A stretch of 64,000 nt of DNA from Streptomyces actinomycinicus (lineage in GTDB: Bacteria > Actinomycetota > Actinomycetes > Streptomycetales > Streptomycetaceae): assembly GCF_016741775.1 (NCBI RefSeq), contig NZ_JAERRK010000009.1, forward strand, positions 206,359 to 270,358. Direction: 5' to 3'. Made by a program: the position numbers and the translations under genes. Shown piece by piece: positions 16,794 to 30,355 of the stretch. The notes under the pieces were generated by a model, which ran no database searches, was not told the origin of the DNA, and worked only from the letters and a program-made list of their open reading frames with translations. How positions within the stretch are numbered: the first letter of the stretch is position 1; every line of letters starts with the position of its first letter.

Positions 16794-18528
16794 TGAGCAC
16801 CACGCACGACTCCCCGGGCACCTGGAGCAGGCCGTCCCGGCCCGGTGCCTCGACCGGGTCCCAGGCGGCGAGCACCTCCACCCGGCCGGTACCCAGCGGG
16901 ATCGCCGCCGGCTCCTTGCCCAGGTTCACCGCCACCCGCACGTCCCCGCGCCGGAAGGCCAGCCAGCGGGCGTCCTCGTCGTACGCCACCTTCGTGTCGG
17001 CGAGGTCCGGGTCCGTGAGGTCCGGCTGGGCGCGGCGCAGCGCGATCAGCTGCCGGTACCAGGCGAGCATGCGCGCGTGGGGCTCGCGTTCCGGCTCCGA
17101 CCAGTCCAGGCAGGACCGCTCCCGCGTCGCCGGGTCCTGCGGGTCCGGCACGTCCTCCTCGGCCCAGCCGTGCGCCGCGAACTCCCGCCGCCTGCCCCGC
17201 CGTACCGCCTCGGCCAGCTCGGGGTCGGTGTGGTCGGTGAAGAACTGCCAGGGCGTGCCCGCCGCCCACTCCTCGCCCATGAACAGCATCGGTGTGAACG
17301 GCGCGGTGAGCGTGAGCGTGGCCGCGCAGGCCAGCAGGCCGGGGGAGAGGTGCGCGGCGAGCCGGTCGCCCTGGGCGCGGTTGCCGACCTGGTCGTGGGT
17401 CTGGCTGTAGCCGACCAGCCGGTGCCCGGCCACGTGGGCGCGGTCCAGCGGGCGGCCGTGCCGGCGGCCCCGGAAGCTGGAGTACGTGCCGTCGTGGAAG
17501 AAGCCGCCGGTCAGGGTCTTGGCGAGGGCGGTGAACGGGGCACGCGCGAAGTCGGCGTAGTAGCCCTGGGACTCGCCGGTCAGCGTGGTGTGCACGGCGT
17601 GGTGGAAGTCGTCGTTCCACTGCGCGTGCAGCCCGAGGCCGTTCCCCGCGCGCGGGGTGATGAACCGCGGGTTGTTCAGGTCGGACTCGGCGATCAGGAA
17701 CAGCGGCCGGCCCAGCTCGTCGGCGAGCCCGTCCACGGCCGCGGACAGCTCCTCCAGGTAGTGGCACGCGCGTGTGTCGTACAGCGCGTGCACGGCGTCG
17801 AGGCGCAGCCCGTCGATCCGGTAGTCCCGCAGCCAGGCCAGCGCATTGCCCAGGAGGAACGCGCGGACCTCGTCCGAGCCGGGTGCGTCCAGGTTCACCG
17901 CCGTGCCCCACGGCGTGTGATGCGTGTCGGTGAAGTACGGTCCGAACGCGGGCAGATGGTTGCCCGACGGGCCCAAGTGGTTGTGCACGACGTCGAGGAC
18001 GACACCGAGTCCGAGCGCGTGCGCGCGGTCGACGAAACGCTTCAGCGCCTCGGGGCCGCCGTACGGCTCGTGCACCGCCCACAGCGACACCCCCTCGTAC
18101 CCCCAGCCGTGCCGGCCCGGGAACGGGCACACCGGCATCAACTCGACGTGTGACACGCCCAGTTCCACCAGGTGCTCCAGCCGCTCGGCGGCGGCGTCCA
18201 GCGTGCCCTCGCGGGTGTACGTGCCCACGTGCAGCTCGTACAGGACCGCGCCCGGCAGCCCGCGCCCCGCCCACCGGGTGCGCCATGCGTACCGCTCGTG
18301 GTCCACCACCGCGCTCAGCCCGTCCGGGCCGTCCGGCTGGCGGCGGGACCGCGGATCGGGCAGCACGGGACCGTCGTCCAGGGCGAAGCCGTACCGTGCG
18401 CCGTGCCCAGCCTCCGCCTCGCCCGTCCACCAGCCCTCGCGCCCGGGGTCGCGCTCCAACGCGTGTGTGCCGCCCTCGCAATGGAGCGTCACTCGTTCTG
18501 CCTGCGGTGCCCACACCTCGAACTGCAC
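16783..18528 (-). CDS. treZ: Malto-oligosyltrehalose trehalohydrolase
   Basis: 581 residues from GTG 18526-18528 (AAGGGGA upstream). A GH13 enzyme that cuts trehalose from the end of maltooligosyl-trehalose. The N-terminal carbohydrate-binding-like domain (FEVWAPQAERVTLHC) is followed by the barrel with DVVHNHLGPSGNHL, nucleophile Asp244 in DGLRLDAVHAL, acid Glu281 in FLIAESDLNNPR and the third acid in GYSQTHDQVGNR. Its substrate comes from TreY (24080-26449); GlgX (28136-30244) supplies debranched glucan. All three are on the minus strand but not contiguous. The last bases are duplicated in the flanking repeat. Confidence 0.97.
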   Translation of the reverse strand: MQFEVWAPQAERVTLHCEGGTHALERDPGREGWWTGEAEAGHGARYGFALDDGPVLPDPRSRRQPDGPDGLSAVVDHERYAWRTRWAGRGLPGAVLYELHVGTYTREGTLDAAAERLEHLVELGVSHVELMPVCPFPGRHGWGYEGVSLWAVHEPYGGPEALKRFVDRAHALGLGVVLDVVHNHLGPSGNHLPAFGPYFTDTHHTPWGTAVNLDAPGSDEVRAFLLGNALAWLRDYRIDGLRLDAVHALYDTRACHYLEELSAAVDGLADELGRPLFLIAESDLNNPRFITPRAGNGLGLHAQWNDDFHHAVHTTLTGESQGYYADFARAPFTALAKTLTGGFFHDGTYSSFRGRRHGRPLDRAHVAGHRLVGYSQTHDQVGNRAQGDRLAAHLSPGLLACAATLTLTAPFTPMLFMGEEWAAGTPWQFFTDHTDPELAEAVRRGRRREFAAHGWAEEDVPDPQDPATRERSCLDWSEPEREPHARMLAWYRQLIALRRAQPDLTDPDLADTKVAYDEDARWLAFRRGDVRVAVNLGKEPAAIPLGTGRVEVLAAWDPVEAPGRDGLLQVPGESCVVLMQP

Positions 18529-18669
18529 GGACGGTTCCCCTTCGTCTGCTCACCGTGATGTCCCGCGTCCTCCATCGTGCCGCCCACACGGTCCATCCGC
18601 TTTCGAATCCGCCCTTTGGCGGCAGGTGTCGTGCCGGTACCCGCCGGTTCGCACCGATTCCGCGTTTTC

Positions 18670-18698
18670 TGGACACCGGAGGTTCACTGACCGACAAT
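18670..18698 (+). promoter_or_regulatory. Promoter giving a leaderless FHA-gene transcript
   Basis: TGGACA (18670-18675), a 17-base spacer and GACAAT (18693-18698) match the vegetative consensus. The start point expected 7 bases later is 18705-18706, the first base of the GTG start codon. Confidence 0.65.
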
Positions 18699-18705
18699 CA
18701 CCTCC

Positions 18706-19257
18706 GTGACGTCGTCCTTCGAGTTCTCCACGTACCCCGCGCGGTTGTCCGACGCGGAGCGTGACAAGGCGCTGCAGGTGCTGCGGGACGGCGTCGCCAT
18801 GGGCCGGCTCTCGCACGACACGTTCGTGCGCCGCATGGAGCTGGCACTGGCCGCGCGCCGGTCCGACGAGCTGGCCGCCCTCGTCGCCGACCTGCCCCGG
18901 GAGAATCGCTTCTCCCGCGCGGTCTTCGGTACCGTCGAGGCCGTCTCCGGGTTCACCGTGCGGCTGCGGCGCGCCTGGCAGGCCGAGCGGCTGCCCAAAC
19001 TGCTGCTGCCGCATCCGGCGCACACCCACCCGCTGCGCATCGGCCGCGACCCCGCGAACGGGCTGCGCCTGAACCACGAGACCGTCTCCCGGGTGCACGC
19101 CGAACTCCGCCGCCAGGGCAGCCTGTGGGTCCTGCGGGACCTCGGCTCCACCAACGGCACCACCGTCAACGGGCGCCGGGTGATCGGGTCGGTCGCCGTC
19201 CGCGAGGGCGACCAGGTCGCCTTCGGCCGGATGGCGTTCCGGCTCGCGGCGAGCTGA
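18706..19257 (+). CDS. DUF1707-FHA domain protein
   Basis: 183 residues from GTG 18706. The first 60 residues are a DUF1707 domain (RLSDAERDKALQVLRDG, then LSHDTFVRRMELALAAR), a short helical module common in actinobacteria. A linker with hydrophobic and basic residues leads to a forkhead-associated domain (about 108-183) with the phosphothreonine pocket GRDPANGLRLN, VSRVHAEL and LGSTNGTTVNG. It should bind a phosphothreonine partner made by a Ser/Thr kinase; no kinase is adjacent. A GGAGGT at 18678-18683 is too far away to serve this start and could pair with ACCTCC directly before it; the promoter position suggests leaderless translation. Confidence 0.9.
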   Translation: MTSSFEFSTYPARLSDAERDKALQVLRDGVAMGRLSHDTFVRRMELALAARRSDELAALVADLPRENRFSRAVFGTVEAVSGFTVRLRRAWQAERLPKLLLPHPAHTHPLRIGRDPANGLRLNHETVSRVHAELRRQGSLWVLRDLGSTNGTTVNGRRVIGSVAVREGDQVAFGRMAFRLAAS

Positions 19258-19364
19258 GGGCCGTCGCCGACGCGGTTCGAACTGACGGCCGCGCCCGCGC
19301 GGGTGCCGTCCCGATCGGGTGAGCCGGACTGTGGAAGGCGGTCCGCCGTGCCGATGCAACGGAC

Positions 19365-19781
19365 ATGACGCACATCACCAGAGCGACAGCGGCGGTCGGC
19401 GCCCTGCTGGCCGCCGCCGGTCTCCTCGCCGCCGGCCCCGCCCGGGCGGCCTCCCACGACAGTCTCCCGGGCAGCTGGCTCTACCTGACGGTCACCAGGG
19501 GCGACGCCCGGTCCAGCGACAGCAGTGGCACCCTGCTGCTGTGCGACCCGCCCCAGGGACATGCGCGCGCGGCCGCGGCCTGCGCCGAACTGGCCGCCGC
19601 CGACGGCCACATCGACCGCATCCCGGCCGCGCACGTCTTCTGCACGATGATCTACGCGCCGGTGACCGTCCACGCGCGCGGGCAGTGGAACAACCGGCCG
19701 GTCGAATTCCAGGAGACGTACACCAGTGCGTGCGTGATGAGGGCGCGGACCGGCTCCGTCTTCAGCCTGGAGGAGGGCTGA
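19365..19781 (+). CDS. Subtilisin-inhibitor-like (SSI) secreted protease inhibitor
   Basis: 138 residues from ATG 19365. A Sec signal peptide (AAVGALLAAAGLLAAGPARA) is followed by an SSI domain with four cysteines in the family pattern (LLCDPP, AAACAEL, VFCTMIY, SACVMRA). The reactive loop reads CTMIYAPVTV, so the P1-P1' pair is probably Met-Ile, suited to subtilisin-like proteases. These dimers are exported and control extracellular proteases during differentiation. The gene stands alone and converges on the M14 carboxypeptidase gene across a tandem repeat. Confidence 0.9.
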   Translation: MTHITRATAAVGALLAAAGLLAAGPARAASHDSLPGSWLYLTVTRGDARSSDSSGTLLLCDPPQGHARAAAACAELAAADGHIDRIPAAHVFCTMIYAPVTVHARGQWNNRPVEFQETYTSACVMRARTGSVFSLEEG

Positions 19782-19871
19782 CCGGCGCTCCGTGACGGGA
19801 CGGCGTGACCGGGACGCGTGACGCGCGCCCGTGACCGGGGGAGGCGGCACCGCCGCCCGCCCCCAGCCCTG

Positions 19872-20000
19872 TCGTGCCGCCGTCGGCACGGTGGTGGATC
19901 TGGCTCGTGCCGCCGTCGGGACGGTGGTGGGTCCGGCTCGTGCCGCCGTCGGCACGGTCGTGGTTTCGGCTCGCGCCGCCGTCGGGTCGTGGATCCGGCT
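19872..20000. repeat. 33-bp tandem repeat between convergent genes
   Basis: Three full 33-bp units (19872-19904, 19905-19937, 19938-19970) and one 30-bp unit (19971-20000) start TCGTGCCGCCGTCGG; fragments of the unit continue up to the stop of the M14 gene at 20026. Unit differences are few, so expansion is recent or maintained. Confidence 0.9.
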
Positions 20001-20025
20001 CGTGCCGCCCGCTCGCGCCGCCTGC

Positions 20026-21276
20026 TCACGCCGCCCGCTCCCGGGCCTGTTGTGCCGCCGCCAGCACGGTCCTGGACTGGTGCTCGACCTGGTTCTCCAG
20101 GGGCACCCAGCGGGCCCGGAAGCGCGCCGCGAAGGCGTCGCACCAGGTGGCGACGAGCTGCTCCAGCCGCGGTGCCGCCCGGTCGTCCGCCTCCCGCAGC
20201 ACCCGCAGCAGCATCGCCGCGGCCCGCAGCGGCAACCGCCGCCCGAAGGCGTCCACACTCCCCACGTACGCCATCGTCGTGCCGGCCGGAGGCGTGTGGA
20301 CCCAGTCCTCGGCCAGGCCCGGGATCAGCTCCAGCGCCCAGCGTGCGGCCCGCAGCAGCGGCCCGTCCCTGCCGTCCAGCCGGGGCAGCGCCTCGGCGAG
20401 GATCCGCTCCACCTCCCGGGAGTCCCGCAGCAGCCGCTCGGCCAGGCGACGGATGGCCGCTGCCGGAGCCGGGTGCGGCGCCGGGTCGCCCACCAGGTCG
20501 CTGGCCCACATCGGCACCTCCACCACGGCCGTCAGACCGCCGTAGCGGTGCGTGTGGTACCAGGTGCTGTGCCGGGCGTCGTCCGGCATGCTCGGGTAGG
20601 CCACCCCCGTCTCCGGGCCGGGCATCACGTGTACCCCGGGACCGGAGGCCGGCCAGCCCGCGGCGTCCGAGGCACCCGCCTCCACCGGAATGTGCAGTTC
20701 CGCCGCGGACTTGGCGAACGGTTCGGCCAGGCCCGGCACGTCCTTCGTCAACTGCACCCAGCTGCCGCCCAGATCGGTTCCGTGCAGCGTCACCTGGAGG
20801 TACGGGCGCAGTTCGTCGATCACCCCGGTCAGCGTCCGGGTCTCGGGCGGCAGCCGGTCCGGCGGCAGCACCGAGGGCGACCACTCCGGCTGCTCCGCAC
20901 CCGTCGGCCGGTAGAACCCGAGGTGGTAGTCGAGCAGGCTGCGCGGCGCCGGGGTCACGTGCAGGCTCGCGCCGTCCGGGTCCGCGCACAGCAGGAAGTG
21001 CCAGGAGATGTCGGCCCGCAGTTCCCGCTCGGCCACCACCCGTTCGGCCAGCACCCGGAGCGTGCAGCCACCCGTGGGCTCGTTGGCGTGGGCACCTGCG
21101 ACGACCAGGACCGCCCGCCGGGCGTGTCCCACCGACAGCAGGTGCAAGGGTCTTCCCGCGCGCGAGACGCCCACCTCGCGCAGCCCGCACAGCCCGGGTT
21201 CCTGAGCGGCCAACGCCTGAGCGCAGGCGACCAGTTCGGGAACGCTGGGGTAGCGCAGCTCCGGCAGGAGACTCAC
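20026..21276 (-). CDS. M14-family zinc carboxypeptidase
   Basis: 416 residues from GTG 21274-21276. Zinc ligands are in GAHANEPTGG (His63, Glu66) and VTLHGTD (His165); the catalytic Glu is probably Glu253 in AVVEVP. No signal peptide is present, so it acts in the cytoplasm, unlike secreted digestive M14 enzymes. The C-terminal 150 residues are helical and not part of the core. Such intracellular forms trim peptides or cell-wall fragments; the substrate is not predictable. Next upstream on the strand there is only a 136-base gap to the downstream end of the lpd-like gene. Confidence 0.92.
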   Translation of the reverse strand: MSLLPELRYPSVPELVACAQALAAQEPGLCGLREVGVSRAGRPLHLLSVGHARRAVLVVAGAHANEPTGGCTLRVLAERVVAERELRADISWHFLLCADPDGASLHVTPAPRSLLDYHLGFYRPTGAEQPEWSPSVLPPDRLPPETRTLTGVIDELRPYLQVTLHGTDLGGSWVQLTKDVPGLAEPFAKSAAELHIPVEAGASDAAGWPASGPGVHVMPGPETGVAYPSMPDDARHSTWYHTHRYGGLTAVVEVPMWASDLVGDPAPHPAPAAAIRRLAERLLRDSREVERILAEALPRLDGRDGPLLRAARWALELIPGLAEDWVHTPPAGTTMAYVGSVDAFGRRLPLRAAAMLLRVLREADDRAAPRLEQLVATWCDAFAARFRARWVPLENQVEHQSRTVLAAAQQARERAA

Positions 21277-21412
21277 CCCCGACTAGTCCGCCCGGCTTCG
21301 CCCTCCCAGTGCCGCACGGGACGGGTGAACTGTCAAGCGTGCGGCGGGGGAGGCTACCGGGGGCGCCCGGACGCAGTTGCCGCCGGGGTCCCGGCCTCTG
21401 CGTGCCGTGGGT

Positions 21413-22918
21413 TCACTGCTGATGCAGGCCGCGTCCCGCGAGCGTCAGGAACACCTCGCCCACCGCCTCCGACAGCGTCGGGTGCGCGTGCACGTGCCGG
21501 GCCACGTCCGCCGGCTCGGCGTCCCAGCCGACGATCAGCTGGCCCTCGGCGATCATCTCCGACACGTGCGGGCCGACCAGGTGCACGCCGAGCACCTGCC
21601 CGCCGCCGGCCTCGGTCACGACCTTCACCACGCCGCCCTGACCGTGCACCATCCCCTTGGCCACGGCCGTCAGCGGCATCGAGTTCACCTCCACCTCGTG
21701 CCCGCGCGCGCGTGCCTCCGCCTCGCTCAGCCCGACCGAGGCGGTCTGCGGCGATGAGTACGTCACCCGGGGCACGGCCGCGTAGTCGACCGGGGCCGTC
21801 GGCTGCCCGGCCAGTGTCTCGGCCACCAGCAGACCCTCCGCGAACGAGGCGTGGGCGAGGCCGAGCGAGGGCGGCGGCAGCAGGTCGCCGACGACGTGGA
21901 TGCCCGGCACGGCCGTCTCCAGCCGGCTCCAGTCCGCCGGTGCGACGAACCCCCGCTCGTCCGTCCTCAGGCCGGCCGCGGCCAGCCCGAGGCCCTCGGT
22001 CACCGGGGCCCGGCCGACGGCCACCAGCAGCCGCTCGGCCTCCACGGTCCGGGTCTCGCCCCGCGCGGTCCGTACGCGCGCGCGTACGCCGTCGTCCAGC
22101 AGCTCCGCGTCCAGCAGCCGCGCGCCGGTCTGCACGTCGATGCCCCGCTTCTTCAGGCCGCGCGTCAGATGCCGGCTCACCTCGGTGTCCTCCAGCGGCA
22201 CGATCCGGTCGGCCGCCTCCACCAGGGTGACCCGCGCGCCCATGGACCGGTGGAAGGAGGCGTACTCCACGCCGATCGCGCCACCGCCCAGCACCAGCAC
22301 GGACTCCGGCAGGCCCGGCGCGAAGAGGGCGTCGTCACTGGTCACCACGCGCCGCCCGTCGGGCGTGAGCCCCGGGAGCAGGCGCGGGCGCGAGCCGGTC
22401 GCGAGCACGAGCGCACGGCGCGCGGTGAGGTCCTGCGCGCCGGACACGGAGCTGCCGTACCCATCCGGTGTGCTGCTGCCGTGTCCGTGAGGCGCGTTGC
22501 CGGCGGGCACGGCCGGCGCACCCTCGGCACGTACGCCCTCCACCCGCACCGTGCGCGCGCCCGTCAGCCGTGCGCTGCCCCGTACGACCCGCACGCCCGC
22601 GTGCGCGAGATGAGCCTCCACCCCCTTGTGGTTGCGGCGCACGATGTCGTCCCGGGTCGCCACCAGCGCCCCCCAGTCGACGCAGTCCACGGTCGCTTTC
22701 ACGCCCCAGCGCTCACGGGCCTCGGTGATCCCGTCGACCAGTTCGGCGGCGTGCAGCATCGCCTTGCTCGGGATGCAGCCCCGGTGCAGACACGTGCCGC
22801 CCACCTTGTCGCGTTCGACGAGGACGACGTCCAGCCCGAGGGAGGCCGCGCGCAGGGCGGTGCCGTAGCCGCCGGTGCCACCGCCGATGACGATCACGTC
22901 GGATGTGTTGATGGTCAT
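21413..22918 (-). CDS. Dihydrolipoyl dehydrogenase-type flavoprotein
   Basis: 501 residues from ATG 22916-22918 (GGAGGG upstream). FAD motif VIVIGGGTGGYGTALRAA, redox pair C43 and C48 in GGTCLHRGCIPSK, NAD motif VLVLGGGAIGVEYASF, and the C-terminal HAHPTLSEA with the proton-relay His. These fit lipoamide dehydrogenase (E3) rather than mercuric or glutathione reductase. An unusual 25-residue Gly/His/Ser-rich insertion (near GNAPHGHGSSTPDGYGSS) interrupts the segment before the NAD domain. No E1/E2 genes are adjacent. A LysR gene is divergent and probably controls it. Redundant E3 copies are common in Streptomyces. Confidence 0.9.
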   Translation of the reverse strand: MTINTSDVIVIGGGTGGYGTALRAASLGLDVVLVERDKVGGTCLHRGCIPSKAMLHAAELVDGITEARERWGVKATVDCVDWGALVATRDDIVRRNHKGVEAHLAHAGVRVVRGSARLTGARTVRVEGVRAEGAPAVPAGNAPHGHGSSTPDGYGSSVSGAQDLTARRALVLATGSRPRLLPGLTPDGRRVVTSDDALFAPGLPESVLVLGGGAIGVEYASFHRSMGARVTLVEAADRIVPLEDTEVSRHLTRGLKKRGIDVQTGARLLDAELLDDGVRARVRTARGETRTVEAERLLVAVGRAPVTEGLGLAAAGLRTDERGFVAPADWSRLETAVPGIHVVGDLLPPPSLGLAHASFAEGLLVAETLAGQPTAPVDYAAVPRVTYSSPQTASVGLSEAEARARGHEVEVNSMPLTAVAKGMVHGQGGVVKVVTEAGGGQVLGVHLVGPHVSEMIAEGQLIVGWDAEPADVARHVHAHPTLSEAVGEVFLTLAGRGLHQQ

Positions 22919-22948
22919 GGCATCAACCCTCCGTCCATCCCTTGTCAT

Positions 22949-22978
22949 GAGTCCAAGGCAATGTTGTTGTGGAGTCCA
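22949..22978. promoter_or_regulatory. Direct repeat in the lpd-lysR divergent region
   Basis: GAGTCCA occurs at 22949-22955 and 22972-22978, 23 bases apart, i.e. about two helical turns. This lies in the 88-base gap between the divergent genes and fits binding by a LysR tetramer. Confidence 0.4.
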
Positions 22979-23006
22979 TGCACGATCTTCATGGGGGGAC
23001 GCGGCG

Positions 23007-23948
23007 TTGAGTCTGCGGCAGATGGAGTATTTCGTGACGGTCGTCCAGGAGGGGTCCTTCACCCGCGCGGCGGACGCCCTGCACGTCACCCAGCCCGCGC
23101 TCTCGCACCAGATCAAGGCGCTCGAGAGGTCGGTCGGCGGCACCCTGCTGGAGCGCCTGCCCCGGGGCGTACGCCTCACCCCGATGGGGCGCGCGTTCCT
23201 GCCGCACGCCGAACTCGCCGTCCGCAGCGCCGCGCAGGCCCGGCGCGCGGCTCGTGCCGCCGCCGGCGCCGAGGGCGGCGAACTGCACGTGGCGGCCCTG
23301 CACTCCGTCGCGGTCGGTGTCCTGCCCGACGTCTTCGCCCGCTGGCGCACGGCGCGTCCGCAGGTCCTGCTGCGCCTGCACGAGTACGCCACCGCCGAGG
23401 CCCTGGAGGACGCCGTGCAGCGCGGCACCGCCGACCTCGCCGTCGGCCCCGAGCCCCTCGGCCGGCCCGGCACCGTCGTCCGCCTCGGCGAGGAGGAACT
23501 CGTCCTCGTCGTGCCGTTCGACGACCGGTTCGCGGGCCGCACGACGGTCACGCTCCCCGAACTCGCCGACCGTCCCTGGATCCGGTGCGCCATGGAACCC
23601 GTGGTGCACGGCGAACGCTTCCTCGACTGGGCCTGCGGGAAGGCCGGGTTCCGCCCCCGGACCGCCGTGTGGACCGAGCACACGTCGACGGCCGTGCGCA
23701 TGGCCGCCGCCGGTGTCGGGGTGTGCACGGCGCCGGCCCACATCGTGCGCGGGGCCGTCGGCGAGGACTGCGTGATCCTCAGCCCCGACCCGGCCTGGAG
23801 ACGCGCCCTGGCCGTCTACGCGCGCGTACCGCCCGCCGGGGCCGCCGCGGCCTTCGTGGACCTGCTGCGCGCCACGTGGCCGGCCCTGAGGTCCACGGGG
23901 CCGTACGAGGAATGCGAGCCGGCCGCGACACCGGCACGGGGAACGTGA
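23007..23948 (+). CDS. LysR-family transcriptional regulator
   Basis: 313 residues from TTG 23007, with GGGGGGA 7 bases upstream; this gives the standard LysR N-terminus MSLRQMEYFVTVVQEGS. The helix-turn-helix spans ADALHVTQPALSHQIKALE. The ligand domain (from about 90) ends with AVYARVPPAGAAAAFVDLLR. LysR proteins commonly activate the divergent neighbour in response to a metabolite; here that is the lipoamide-dehydrogenase-like gene, 88 bases away. It converges on treY across a repeat array. Confidence 0.93.
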   Translation: MSLRQMEYFVTVVQEGSFTRAADALHVTQPALSHQIKALERSVGGTLLERLPRGVRLTPMGRAFLPHAELAVRSAAQARRAARAAAGAEGGELHVAALHSVAVGVLPDVFARWRTARPQVLLRLHEYATAEALEDAVQRGTADLAVGPEPLGRPGTVVRLGEEELVLVVPFDDRFAGRTTVTLPELADRPWIRCAMEPVVHGERFLDWACGKAGFRPRTAVWTEHTSTAVRMAAAGVGVCTAPAHIVRGAVGEDCVILSPDPAWRRALAVYARVPPAGAAAAFVDLLRATWPALRSTGPYEECEPAATPARGT

Positions 23949-23969
23949 ACGTCCCGCTCCCGCAGCCCT

Positions 23970-24079
23970 CCGCGCCGCTCATTCCGCCACGGCCCTCATC
24001 CTTCCGTGCCCTCAGTGCTCAGTGGCCTTCAGTGCTTCGCGGCCCTCAGTGCTCCACGGCCCTCAGTGCTCCGCGCCGC

Positions 24080-24086
<7 letters not shown>
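23970..24086. repeat. Repeat array containing a copy of the treY 3' end
   Basis: CCGCGCCGCTCATTCC occurs at 23970-23985 and at 24071-24086, where its TCA is the treY stop. Between them 17- to 18-bp units of the form GGCCCTCAGTGCTCCRC recur four times (24006-24075). The layout parallels the array at the treZ end. Confidence 0.85.
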
Positions 24087-26449
<2,363 letters not shown>

Positions 26450-26541
26450 GGGAACCTACGTACCCAGCTAGGCGCGTTTCGTGTCATCGCCGGCCGCCCC
26501 GCTCGGCCAGGTGGCCCGCGCCCCCTTACGGCGCCCTTCCC

Positions 26542-28011
26542 TCACATCCGGGGCGGTTTGCCCCTGCCGAAGAGCCAGACGTCGAACAGCCCGGTCAGGT
26601 CCTTGCCGGACTCGGCCTCGCACAGGGCGATGAACTGCCGGGTGTCGGCGTTGCCGTGCCGGTGCTGCCGGGTCCAGGTGCGGAGGATACGGAAGAAGGT
26701 CCTGTCGCCGACGGCTTCGCGCACCTTGTGCACGACCATGGCGCCGCGTCCGTAGACGGGCGGGTCGGAGACACGCGCCGCGCTCGGCGGATCGCTCGGC
26801 GGGAAGGCCCATATGCCTTCGCTCTCGGGGTCCCTGCCGTCGTAGAAGTCCGCGAAGGTCTCGCCGGTGTCCCGGTCGCCGTGGTCCTCCTCCCACAGCC
26901 ACTCCGCGTAGGTGGCCAGGCCCTCGCTCAGCCACATGTCCTTCCACGCGCGGGGGGTGACGGAGTCGCCGAACCACTGGTGCGCCAGCTCGTGCACGAG
27001 CAGCACCTCGTCCGGCGCCTCGTCGAAGTACGGCTTGGTCTGGGTCTCCAGGGCGTAGTCCAGCCCGGGCAGGTGGTCGACGACGGCACCGGCCGAGGAG
27101 AAGGGGTAGGGGCCGAAGCGCTTGCTCGCCCAGCCGACGACCTCGGGCACCGCGTCCACGACGCCGGCGGCGTCCTCGGACTCCTCGGGGTCGACGGCGA
27201 CGTAGACGGGCAGGTCGTCGTCGGTCCAGCCCTTGTGTATCTCGAAGTACCCGACCGAGACGTGCGCGAGGTAGGAGGCCATCGGCTCGTCGGTGCGCCA
27301 GTGCCAGGTCACCGCGCGGCCCTTGTCCTCCTGCGACACCAGCGTGCCGTTGGCGACCACGTCGTAGGGGTCGCCGTCCTCGTCCTTGGGCACCGTGACC
27401 GTGATGTCGTACGTGGCCTTGTCCGACGGGTGGTGGTTGCCCGGGAACCAGGTCGTGGAGCCGGTCGGCTCGCCCAGGGCGGTCGCACCGTCGTCGGTCT
27501 CGATCCAGCCCTCCCGGCCCCCGTCGTCGCCCCGCAGCGTGCGGGGGGTGCCGTCGTAGGTGACGACGGTGTCGAAGGTTTCGCCCTTGCGCACCGCCTT
27601 CGCCGGCGTCACGATCAGCTCGCCGCCCCTGCGCGCGACGCGCGCCTCGGCCCCCCGCACCGTGGCGGCACGTACCCGCAGCCCCGTCAGGTCGAGGTCG
27701 AAGCGGCTCAGGTCCCGGGTGGCCCGTGCGGTGACGACGGCCGTGCCCTTCAGGCGGTTGGTCCCGGGCGCGTAGTCCAGCGTCAGCCCGTAGTGCACGA
27801 CGTCGTAGCCGCCGTTGCCGAGCGAGGGGAACAGCCGGTCACCCACGCCGGCCGCGCCCGGCCCGGCGACCGGGGCGGCACCGTCCCCGGGTGCGGAGCC
27901 GGTGCAGGACGCCGTCACGGCCAGGAGGAGTGCCGTGGCCGGAGCCCAGCGGGGCAGCCGGCCCGGGGCGGCCGGGCGGGGCCGGCCGTTGTTCGCTGTG
28001 CGAGGTTCCAT
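26542..28011 (-). CDS. Exported M1-family zinc aminopeptidase
   Basis: 489 residues from ATG 28009-28011 (GGGAGA upstream). A signal peptide (PATALLLAVTASC) ends at Cys36, possibly a lipid-attachment site although the position three before Cys is Thr, not the usual Leu. The gluzincin site is HELAHQWFGD (His340, Glu341, His344) with the third ligand Glu363 in MWLSEGLATY. The exopeptidase GAMEN strand is replaced by LDYALETQT, as in the shorter bacterial M1 group. It lacks the long C-terminal helical domain of PepN (489 versus about 850 residues). It probably cleaves peptides outside the membrane. Confidence 0.93.
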   Translation of the reverse strand: MEPRTANNGRPRPAAPGRLPRWAPATALLLAVTASCTGSAPGDGAAPVAGPGAAGVGDRLFPSLGNGGYDVVHYGLTLDYAPGTNRLKGTAVVTARATRDLSRFDLDLTGLRVRAATVRGAEARVARRGGELIVTPAKAVRKGETFDTVVTYDGTPRTLRGDDGGREGWIETDDGATALGEPTGSTTWFPGNHHPSDKATYDITVTVPKDEDGDPYDVVANGTLVSQEDKGRAVTWHWRTDEPMASYLAHVSVGYFEIHKGWTDDDLPVYVAVDPEESEDAAGVVDAVPEVVGWASKRFGPYPFSSAGAVVDHLPGLDYALETQTKPYFDEAPDEVLLVHELAHQWFGDSVTPRAWKDMWLSEGLATYAEWLWEEDHGDRDTGETFADFYDGRDPESEGIWAFPPSDPPSAARVSDPPVYGRGAMVVHKVREAVGDRTFFRILRTWTRQHRHGNADTRQFIALCEAESGKDLTGLFDVWLFGRGKPPRM

Positions 28012-28135
28012 CTCGTGTCTCCCGTCGAACGCAGGACGCGAGAGGTCAGAAACCCTGCACTGTCTCTTGGTTGCCTCGAAGGCCGTAAAAGTTTCTTCGC
28101 GTGACGACTCCTCGCAGGGTGGAACGCCGGATTCG

Positions 28136-30244
<2,109 letters not shown>

Positions 30245-30355
30245 GGATACGACTCTCCCAGGTGTGCCGCGCGTCCGGGGGGTGTTGGCCCCCGAGTCTT
30301 GTCCGAAACCGACGCAACCTCCCGCCGTTCATGAACCTCTTACCCATCGACCAGT

